From Mycoplasmatota bacterium (GTDB taxonomy: Bacteria; Bacillota_I; Bacilli_A; Izemoplasmatales; Izemoplasmataceae): a DNA stretch of 21,297 nucleotides. A program made the translations under genes and the position numbers. The stretch is from the NCBI GenBank assembly GCA_030636545.1, contig DAOVWR010000011.1, forward strand, positions 1 to 21,297, in the 5' to 3' direction. The notes under the pieces were generated by a model. That model was not told the origin of the DNA. It saw nothing but the letters and a program-made list of their open reading frames with translations, and did not search any database. This document shows, piece by piece, positions 15,051 through 20,656 of the stretch (position 1 is its first letter; every line of letters starts with the position of its first letter).

Positions 15051-15059
15051 TGTTATAAT
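15051..15059 (+). promoter_or_regulatory. Extended -10 promoter of the membrane protein gene, with a dyad behind it
   Basis: TG-T-TATAAT is seen without a good -35. Just downstream GTGTA (15064-15068) and TACAC (15076-15080) form an inverted repeat at the expected transcription start, which could be an operator or a leader hairpin. Confidence 0.55.
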
Positions 15060-15109
15060 GTATGTGTAGTTTACTTACACTATAAAGATAAATGTTACTG
15101 GAGGATATT

Positions 15110-15703
15110 ATGAGAAGATTGTATGTAGGACTTATTGTAGTTAGTACTTTTCTATTGTTTTATATTATTTTACCAAGAATTTTCTATGCACTACACGTAG
15201 AAAGTATTTTTCTATATGCACTTTTTGATTTACTTAGTTTTATTTTAGTTCCAATATTTATGTTTAAATCGATGGAATTTATTCCAGCGGTTAAACAGAT
15301 AGCTGTTGCTTTCTTTATTATATCTATTGCATCTTTTCTAGCTAGTTTAACAGCTTATGGATCTTATGCATGGTTGAATTTCTTTTTAGGATTATCACTA
15401 TATTTAGTAGTGCTTATTATTTTCTTCTTCTTTGTTGTAGGTCTTACATTAGAACCATCATATTATTTTAGAAGAAGAGTAGGAATAGCACTAGTAGCAA
15501 TATCTTTTTTACTTATTTTGAAATATTCAAGTATTTTATATATCATTTATCTAATAGCTATTGATACTGCCCCAGTCCTTAATATTACATGGGATTTAAG
15601 TGCATTGTATCTTCAATTAACAATCGGTGTATCAGTTTTATACTCTTTGTTTGGGTATTTAGCATTAGACAGTATTTTATTTGAAAGAGACAAATATGCT
15701 TAG
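15110..15703 (+). CDS. Polytopic membrane protein of unknown function
   Basis: A 197-residue, extremely hydrophobic protein with about six membrane segments, near residues 4-22, 34-54, 64-84, 90-115, 124-150 and 168-190. Loops are short. The only notable charged motif is YYFRRRVG around residue 125. No family motif is recognised and I claim no function. The frame extends upstream to 15092, but GGAGG (15100-15104) five bases before ATG 15110 fixes the start, giving MRRLYVGLIVV. It has its own promoter and terminator and forms no operon. Codon use looks like that of its neighbours. Confidence 0.75.
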   Translation: MRRLYVGLIVVSTFLLFYIILPRIFYALHVESIFLYALFDLLSFILVPIFMFKSMEFIPAVKQIAVAFFIISIASFLASLTAYGSYAWLNFFLGLSLYLVVLIIFFFFVVGLTLEPSYYFRRRVGIALVAISFLLILKYSSILYIIYLIAIDTAPVLNITWDLSALYLQLTIGVSVLYSLFGYLALDSILFERDKYA

Positions 15704-15719
15704 TTAATTTATTGAAATC

Positions 15720-15748
15720 AAAAAAGGCCGTTAAAATGGCTTTTTTTT
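15720..15748. terminator. Terminator after the membrane protein gene
   Basis: AAAAAAGGCC (15720-15729) pairs with GGCTTTTTTT (15738-15747), including one G-U pair, around an eight-base loop. A and T flanks on both sides mean it could also stop reverse-strand transcription coming out of the 15887-16242 element. Confidence 0.85.
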
Positions 15749-15886
15749 ATATTAAGTAAAATTAGAGATAAACAGAAAAAGATTAATATTGTTCTGAGTT
15801 GCTAGATTTTTTTAAAATTTGTATTATTATATAATAAATGGTAAAATAAATTGTAAGATGATTATGATTTTATTTACAAATTAGTT

Positions 15887-16242
15887 TATTAATTTCCATG
15901 TCTGGCAGTAGCAGGTGACGTAGAGGAGTTGTTTAATTAATTTTAGTAGTGAATCTAGTAGCAATATTATCTTGTTTTATTAAATTATTTGTAGCATTTA
16001 GTTAAAGAATTTGAACAAATGTTTATAGAATCAATTTATTGAATTATTTGTAGCATTTAGTTAAAGAATTTGAACAAATGTTTATAGAATTAATTTATTG
16101 AGTTATTTGTAGCATTTAGTTAAAGAATTTGAACAAATGTATATAGAATTAATTTATTGAATTTTTAAAAGAATATTGAACATGCCAGAGTAAAACTTGT
16201 TAAAATAAGTAGCAACTCCTCTGCTAGCCATAGAAATTAATA
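15887..16242 (+). ncRNA. Candidate structured RNA or repeat element of unknown family
   Basis: The two ends of this gene-free block are complementary. TATTAATTTC (15887-15896) pairs perfectly with GAAATTAATA (16233-16242). Pairing continues ATG-CTGGCAG (15898-15908) with CTGCTAG-CAT (16221-16231) with one mismatch and one G-U pair. After a left-side bulge of about 13 bases, AGAGGAGTTG (15922-15931) can pair perfectly with CAACTCCTCT (16213-16222); its last pairs compete with the outer helix. The enclosed part contains three tandem 59-base repeats. A terminator follows at 16245, supporting + strand transcription. A TATAAT at 15830-15835 is the only, weak, promoter candidate. It lacks the conserved elements of tmRNA, RNase P RNA, SRP RNA and 6S RNA. 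It could equally be a mobile or replication-type DNA element. Confidence 0.4.
15976..16152. repeat. Three tandem 59-base repeats
   Basis: Copies at 15976-16034, 16035-16093 and 16094-16152 differ from each other at only two to four positions, and a partial fourth begins at 16153. There is no spacer between them, so this is not a CRISPR array. Each contains CATTT-A-GTT and AAC-AAATG arms that can form a hairpin (15995-16021, 16054-16080, 16113-16139). Confidence 0.95.
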
Positions 16243-16244
16243 GG

Positions 16245-16267
16245 AAAAGGCAATTTGCCTTTTTTTT
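16245..16267 (+). terminator. Terminator behind the repeat element, before rdgB
   Basis: AAAAGGCA (16245-16252) pairs with TGCCTTTT (16256-16263) around a three-base loop, with T's continuing to 16267. No gene lies immediately upstream, so it implies a transcript from the 15887-16242 region. Confidence 0.8.
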
Positions 16268-16268
16268 A

Positions 16269-16277
16269 TGGTATACT
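16269..16277 (+). promoter_or_regulatory. Extended -10 promoter of rdgB
   Basis: TG-G-TATACT lies immediately after the terminator's T-run and 18 bases before the ATG; no -35 is seen. Confidence 0.5.
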
Positions 16278-16295
16278 GTAAATAGGTGATAAATC

Positions 16296-16880
16296 ATGAA
16301 AGAAATTGTAATCGCAACTAAAAATCAGCATAAAATAATAGAGATGAAAAAGATGTTAGAACCTCTTGGATACAATGTTTTAACATTGTTTGATTTTGAG
16401 GAATTTCCAGAAATAATTGAGAATGGAGTAACATTTAGAGAAAATGCTTTAAAGAAAGCAAAAGAGCTATCTAATTATCTACGTAAAACTGTTGTCGCAG
16501 ATGATTCAGGACTAGAAGTATTTTCATTAAATAATGATCCAGGAGTATATTCAGCGCGGTATAGTGGACTTAATAAAACATATGATGATAACAATCAATT
16601 GTTACTTAAAAACCTTGTTGGGATTACTGATAGAAAAGCCCGTTTTGTTACGACTATGTGTCTTTATTCGTTAGATAAAGAACCAATTTTCTTTGAGGAT
16701 TATCTATACGGAGAAATTAGCAAAGAATTCATTGGCACAAACGGATTTGGCTATGATCCAATCTTTTACGTACCAAGGTTAAAGAGAAATTTAGCAGAAT
16801 TAAGTCTAGAAGAAAAGAATAAAATTAGCCATCGCGGAAAGTGTTTACTAAAGTTAATTAAGTATTTAAAAAGTAATTAA
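16296..16880 (+). CDS. rdgB: XTP/dITP pyrophosphatase (RdgB/HAM1)
   Basis: A 194-residue housekeeping enzyme that hydrolyses non-canonical purine triphosphates (XTP, dITP, ITP) to monophosphates, keeping them out of DNA and RNA. Family marks: IVIATKNQHKIIEMK at the N terminus, ENALKKAKELS, the metal-site segment VVADDSGLEV with PGVYSARYSG, and the C-terminal GTNGFGYDPIFYVP, LAELSLEEKNKISHRGKCL. Length is standard. AGGTGAT precedes the ATG. In many Bacillota rdgB is directly followed by the YfcE-like phosphodiesterase gene. Here rubrerythrin lies between them, each with its own promoter. Confidence 0.96.
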   Translation: MKEIVIATKNQHKIIEMKKMLEPLGYNVLTLFDFEEFPEIIENGVTFRENALKKAKELSNYLRKTVVADDSGLEVFSLNNDPGVYSARYSGLNKTYDDNNQLLLKNLVGITDRKARFVTTMCLYSLDKEPIFFEDYLYGEISKEFIGTNGFGYDPIFYVPRLKRNLAELSLEEKNKISHRGKCLLKLIKYLKSN

Positions 16881-16884
16881 ATAG

Positions 16885-16893
16885 TGATATAAT
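16885..16893 (+). promoter_or_regulatory. Extended -10 promoter of the rubrerythrin gene
   Basis: TG-A-TATAAT begins four bases after the rdgB stop. Transcription would start near 16900, which rules out translation from the ATG at 16898. Confidence 0.65.
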
Positions 16894-16927
16894 TTTTATG
16901 TTAGATAAATATAAAAGGAGGAATACC

Positions 16928-17500
16928 ATGTCAATAAAAGGAACTCAAACTGAACAAAACTTATTGAAAGCTTTTGCTGGAGAATCACAAGCTAGAAATC
17001 GTTATACAATGTTTGCTAAAATTGCTAAAAAAGAAGGGTATGAACAAATTGCTGCTTTATTCTTAGAAACAGCTGCAAATGAATATGAACATGCTAAAAT
17101 CTTTTTTAGACATTTAGAAGGTGGAGCATTAGAAATTACTGCTACATATCCTGCAGGTATTGAAGGAGCAACTACTGATAATTTATTAGCAGCTGCTGAA
17201 GGTGAATTTGAAGAGTGGGATGAAATATATCCTGAATTCGCAAAAATTGCTCTTGAAGAAGGATTCCCAAAAGTTGCCGCATCATTTAAAATGATTGCTA
17301 AAATCGAAAAAGAGCATGAAGAAAGATATCGCAAGTTGTTAGGGAATATTGAAAAAGACATTGTTTTTGTTAGCGAAGGAGAAACTGCTTGGTTCTGCAG
17401 AAACTGTGGACATATTCATTTTGGAAAAAGAGCTCCGGGGATGTGCCCTGTATGTATGCATCCAAAAGCTTACTTTGAAAAACAAAAAACTAATTATTAA
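16928..17500 (+). CDS. Rubrerythrin
   Basis: A 190-residue rubrerythrin, a cytoplasmic peroxidase that reduces hydrogen peroxide in anaerobes and microaerophiles. The four-helix diiron domain supplies Glu19 (FAGESQARNRY), Glu52 and His55 (NEYEHAK), Glu93, and Glu127 and His130 (KIEKEHEERY). The C-terminal rubredoxin-like domain has Cys157, Cys160, Cys173 and Cys176 (FCRNCGH and CPVCMHP) for one iron. Domain order is the classical one. The frame is open from 16898, but AAAGGAGG six bases before ATG 16928 and the promoter position fix the start. Electron donor genes (rubredoxin or NADH oxidoreductase) are not nearby. Confidence 0.96.
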   Translation: MSIKGTQTEQNLLKAFAGESQARNRYTMFAKIAKKEGYEQIAALFLETAANEYEHAKIFFRHLEGGALEITATYPAGIEGATTDNLLAAAEGEFEEWDEIYPEFAKIALEEGFPKVAASFKMIAKIEKEHEERYRKLLGNIEKDIVFVSEGETAWFCRNCGHIHFGKRAPGMCPVCMHPKAYFEKQKTNY

Positions 17501-17508
17501 TATTTTAT

Positions 17509-17537
17509 AAAGAGTAGAGGCATTTTCTCTACTTTTT
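17509..17537 (+). terminator. Terminator after the rubrerythrin gene
   Basis: AGTAGAG (17513-17519) pairs with CTCTACT (17527-17533), extended outward by A-T and G-U pairs, and is followed by T's. Confidence 0.85.
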
Positions 17538-17579
17538 ATTTTTAATATTCACCTAATCCATAGTATTTTCACAATACTT

Positions 17580-17588
17580 TGATATAAT
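17580..17588 (+). promoter_or_regulatory. Extended -10 promoter of the phosphodiesterase-pheA operon
   Basis: TG-A-TATAAT stands 22 bases before the ATG at 17611; no clear -35 is seen. Confidence 0.6.
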
Positions 17589-17610
17589 TATAAAGAAGAA
17601 GGTGATTAAG

Positions 17611-18102
17611 ATGAAGGTAGTTGTTTTTAGTGATGCACATGGGTGCAAAATAATAATTGAACGGATTATTAGTTTTAATCCCGATGCTAATTATTTTATT
17701 TCACTAGGGGATAGTGAATTACCATTAGACTTTTTAATGGATTTAGATATTATCGCAATTAAAGGAAATTATCCATGAGATGCTGGCTTTGGTTATGAAA
17801 GTGTCTTAGAAATAGAAGGAAAAAAACTGTTCTTAACACATGGTCATAAATATGGAGTTCATAAATCATTAATGAAGTTATTAAATCATACGTTATCAAA
17901 TGAATATGATATCGCTCTTTATGGACATACCCATGTAGCTAGAGTAGACAAAGTAAATGATTTATTAATGATGAATCCTGGTAGTATTAAGAGTCCAAGA
18001 TCAAAGATGGTTCCATCATATTTAATTTTGAATATTACTAAAGATTCTATCGACTACGTTTTTAAAGAAGCTAAAACAAATATTACAATAGAAAATTTAT
18101 AA
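17611..18102 (+). CDS. YfcE/MJ0936-family metallophosphoesterase with an in-frame TGA
   Basis: A 163-residue calcineurin-like phosphoesterase, complete if the TGA at 17776-17778 (codon 56) is read through. All metal motifs lie on both sides of it: FSDAHG (Asp8, His10), SLGDSE (Asp34), KGNYP (Asn53), LTHGHKYG and YGHTH. Members such as B. subtilis YsnB hydrolyse phosphodiesters in vitro; the cell substrate is unknown. The TGA falls just after the GN motif, where homologues often have an aromatic residue (as I recall KGNCDF in Bacillus), so tryptophan is a sensible reading. AAGAAGGTGA precedes the ATG. The gene is followed by pheA 22 bases on. Alternatives are a real nonsense mutation (then a pseudogene, or a fragment restarting at 17872) or a sequence error. 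Confidence 0.85.
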
Positions 18103-18124
18103 TGATGAAAGTGGGGTAGCTAAT

Positions 18125-18934
18125 ATGATTGGTTATTTAGGTCCGGAAAACTCATTTACTTATTTTGCAGCTGCATCATTTTATGTGAAAAGAGAACTAG
18201 TTTCTTATAAAAATATTTATCGTTTATTTGAAGCATTGAGAAAAGATGAAGTAATTGGTATAGTCGTTCCTATTGAAAATTCAATTGATGGCTCAATTAC
18301 GGAAGTACTAGATAAATTAACTGAATCTGATTTTCATATTAATAGAGAAATTGTTACTGATATCGAGTTATCATTGATATCAAAAACGCAAGATTTAGCA
18401 AAAATCAAATTTGTAATATCGAATTCCCATGCACTTGCTGAATGTAGAAATACATTAAGAAAGAGCATTGGAAAATATCGTGAGGTTACTACAACAAGTA
18501 CATCTGCAGCTATTAAGAGTTTAGCTAAGCACGATGATACTTACGCAGCAATTGCTTCAAGACATGCTATTAAAGATGATTTATATATATTGTTAGACAG
18601 TGTAAGAGATAGTAAGTATAACTCAACAAGATTTATATATATTACTAAGTCTTTAGAAGTGATTGGGTTTCATAATAAAACATCAATTGTTTGTGCTGCT
18701 AAGGCTAACATGCCTGGAGCATTATATGATATCTTACATGAATTCGCCATTAGGAATATTGATTTAGCTAAAATAGAATCACGTCCAAGGAAAAGTGTTT
18801 TAGGGGAGTATTTGTTTTATATTGATTTTTACGGGAACATTGATAATCCTGAAATAAAACAAGCACTGGAAGTTATCAAATATAAAACTGATATGTTAAG
18901 AATATTAGGATCTTATTATTCAAAAAAAAGATAG
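18125..18934 (+). CDS. pheA: Prephenate dehydratase
   Basis: A 269-residue monofunctional prephenate dehydratase, which converts prephenate to phenylpyruvate in phenylalanine synthesis. The PDT domain starts at the first residues (MIGYLGPENSFTYFAAASFY) and holds VVPIENSIDGSITEVLD. It ends at NSTRFIYI, the family's Thr-Arg-Phe catalytic site. The ACT regulatory domain (about 185-269) has ANMPGALYDILHEFAIRNIDLAKIESRP, including the Glu-Ser-Arg-Pro element that binds phenylalanine for feedback inhibition in relatives. No other aromatic-pathway gene is nearby. GTGGGG upstream of ATG 18125 is an acceptable ribosome site. Expressed with the preceding phosphodiesterase. Confidence 0.95.
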   Translation: MIGYLGPENSFTYFAAASFYVKRELVSYKNIYRLFEALRKDEVIGIVVPIENSIDGSITEVLDKLTESDFHINREIVTDIELSLISKTQDLAKIKFVISNSHALAECRNTLRKSIGKYREVTTTSTSAAIKSLAKHDDTYAAIASRHAIKDDLYILLDSVRDSKYNSTRFIYITKSLEVIGFHNKTSIVCAAKANMPGALYDILHEFAIRNIDLAKIESRPRKSVLGEYLFYIDFYGNIDNPEIKQALEVIKYKTDMLRILGSYYSKKR

Positions 18935-18956
18935 AGTAAATTTCACTCTATCTTTT
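18926..18956 (+). terminator. Terminator overlapping the pheA stop codon
   Basis: A perfect 12-base-pair stem, AAAAGATAGAGT (18926-18937) with ACTCTATCTTTT (18945-18956), has a seven-base loop; the TAG stop lies inside the left arm. Confidence 0.88.
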
Positions 18957-19039
18957 AATTAGGTAAGGGTTACATATGGTAAGATATTTACAATAATATG
19001 TTATTATGATATTGTTTATATGATATAAGGAGTGATATT

Positions 19040-20656
19040 ATGAAAAAAATCTTATTAGGGTTAATGATGTTTATAACAATCCTAGCAATGGCTGGTTGTA
19101 AAGAAAATGAACCAGATCCTGACCCAGATCCAGATCCAGATCCGGATCCTGTTGTAATTGATTTTAGTGAGGTTTATCCAAACTCTGGAACGTATTATCA
19201 ACTCTTTGTAAGAAGTTTTGCTGATAGTGATGGAGACGGAGTAGGAGACTTTAATGGGATAACTGAAAAGTTAGATTATTTAAATGATTTAGGAATTAAT
19301 GCAATCTGGTTAATGCCAATCCATCCTTCACCAACATATCACGGCTATGATGTAACTGATTACTATGGTGTTAATTCCGACTATGGAACTATGGCTGATT
19401 TTGAAAACTTATTAAATGAAGCTGACGCTATAGGTATTGATATAATAATTGATTTAGTTATAAACCATACGTCAAATCAACATCCTTGGTTTCAAGGGTG
19501 GCTTAACGGTGACACTGAGTATGCTGGATATTATCGAAAAATCACAACTGGTGATTCTCGGTTAGATAATAATGGTGCTTGGGGACAAAATATTTGGCAC
19601 TCTATGAGCGGTGGTTATTATTGTGGATATTTTGGTTCAGGTATGCCTGATTTAAACTGGAGTAATCCAGTAGTTCAAACAGAAATGGTTAATATTGCTA
19701 AATATTGGATTGAAAAAGGTGTAGATGGATTTAGACTAGATGCAGCTCTTCATTTAGAAGGAGTGAACGAAGTTAAACCACCAACAATTCCAATTGATTC
19801 CACATTACTACAATTGGAACTATTCCAATATCAAATTGAAACTGAATATCCTAATATTTACATTATTGGTGAAATATATGATGCTTTTAGTGTTTCAAGT
19901 TTATTTTATCAATCAATGGATAGTGCTTTGAATTTTGAAATTGGTGGAGAAATAATTCATGCTTTAAATGCCGGATTTAGCACAGATTATGTTTCGAAAA
20001 TTATTAGATATAATGAAATTATTGATAGCTATGATAACTCTGGAATGGATGCACCGTTCCTAAAAAATCATGATCAAGACAGAATGGCTAGTATTTTAAA
20101 TGGTGATACCAATAAACTAAAATTAGCTGCTGAGATGTTATTAACTCTTCCAGGGAATCCATTTATTTATTATGGCGAAGAATTAGGGATGTTTGGAATA
20201 AAGAGTTATGGACCATATTGGGATGAAACAAGAAGATTACCTTTACCGTTTGGTGATGAATTTACGACTTCTTGGTTTCCTGATGAGTTTAATACTAATT
20301 TAGAGAATATTAGTGAACAAATGACTAATCCTAATTCACTATATAACACATATAAATCTATTTTGACATTAAGAAATAATTCTAATGCTTTAAAATATGG
20401 AGATATTTTCAATTATGAAGATGGCGATAATGTTTTATTAGGATATTATCGAGTATTTAATTATGATGCTGATAATCAAGAAATAGTTCTGGTATTACAT
20501 AACGTAAGTAATGGAGTATATCAATTATATTTCAGTGATGAAGAAGTTCTTTACTATTCAGATGGAATTGCTAATTTTGATGGAAGTATTGGACCAAAAT
20601 CCACACTAATATTACGAATATCAAATGAAATGATAGGTAATTTTTATGGAGAATAA
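19040..20656 (+). CDS. Secreted lipoprotein alpha-amylase, GH13 family
   Basis: A 538-residue starch- or maltodextrin-degrading enzyme anchored outside the membrane. The lipoprotein signal is MKKILLGLMMFITILAMAGC, with lipidated Cys20, followed by a Pro-Asp repeat linker (residues 25-37). The GH13 barrel begins at YYQLFVRSFADSDGDGVGDF, and DLVINHTS is conserved region I. GFRLDAA gives nucleophile Asp234, GEIYD gives acid/base Glu278 and FLKNHDQDR gives Asp345. The MPDLNW region V at 202-207 is typical of subfamily GH13_36 (intermediate between oligo-1,6-glucosidase and neopullulanase types), as in Thermotoga AmyA, also a lipoprotein. A C-terminal beta domain follows. ATAAGGAGTG precedes the ATG. 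The upstream 80 bases contain dyads (CAATA/TATTG, AATAA/TTATT) but no clear promoter. The next gene overlaps its stop by 11 bases. Confidence 0.95.
   Translation: MKKILLGLMMFITILAMAGCKENEPDPDPDPDPDPDPVVIDFSEVYPNSGTYYQLFVRSFADSDGDGVGDFNGITEKLDYLNDLGINAIWLMPIHPSPTYHGYDVTDYYGVNSDYGTMADFENLLNEADAIGIDIIIDLVINHTSNQHPWFQGWLNGDTEYAGYYRKITTGDSRLDNNGAWGQNIWHSMSGGYYCGYFGSGMPDLNWSNPVVQTEMVNIAKYWIEKGVDGFRLDAALHLEGVNEVKPPTIPIDSTLLQLELFQYQIETEYPNIYIIGEIYDAFSVSSLFYQSMDSALNFEIGGEIIHALNAGFSTDYVSKIIRYNEIIDSYDNSGMDAPFLKNHDQDRMASILNGDTNKLKLAAEMLLTLPGNPFIYYGEELGMFGIKSYGPYWDETRRLPLPFGDEFTTSWFPDEFNTNLENISEQMTNPNSLYNTYKSILTLRNNSNALKYGDIFNYEDGDNVLLGYYRVFNYDADNQEIVLVLHNVSNGVYQLYFSDEEVLYYSDGIANFDGSIGPKSTLILRISNEMIGNFYGE
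19112..19150 (+). repeat. Six-base microsatellite coding the Pro-Asp linker
   Basis: Units of CCAGAT and close variants (CCTGAC, CCGGAT, CCAGAT) repeat in frame, giving alternating Pro and Asp. Such a tract can change length by slippage and would alter the linker between lipid anchor and enzyme without shifting frame. Confidence 0.85.

Noticed and set aside
15898..15936. Small + strand frame starting ATGTCTGGC
   Set aside because: It has no ribosome site and is very short; its sequence is explained by the paired arm.
15976..16152. CRISPR array
   Set aside because: The repeats are head-to-tail 59-base units without unique spacers, and no cas gene is present.
16154..16231. Small reverse-strand frame of 25 residues starting MASRGVATYF
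   Set aside because: It has no ribosome site, lies in the arm and repeat of the structured element, and has no recognisable features.
15887..16242. tmRNA, RNase P RNA, SRP RNA or retron
   Set aside because: The conserved core motifs of the first three that I know are absent, and there is no reverse transcriptase nearby for a retron.
16898..16927. N-terminal extension of rubrerythrin
   Set aside because: It contains the ribosome site AAAGGAGG and begins at the expected transcription start.
17002..17361. Reverse-strand frame of 119 codons across rubrerythrin
   Set aside because: It is antisense to a clear rubrerythrin and its translation has no family features.
17872..18102. Independent short gene starting at the internal ATG of the phosphodiesterase
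   Set aside because: No ribosome site precedes it, and the sequence upstream in the same frame carries the family's other metal motifs, so it is the C-terminal part of the gene starting at 17611.
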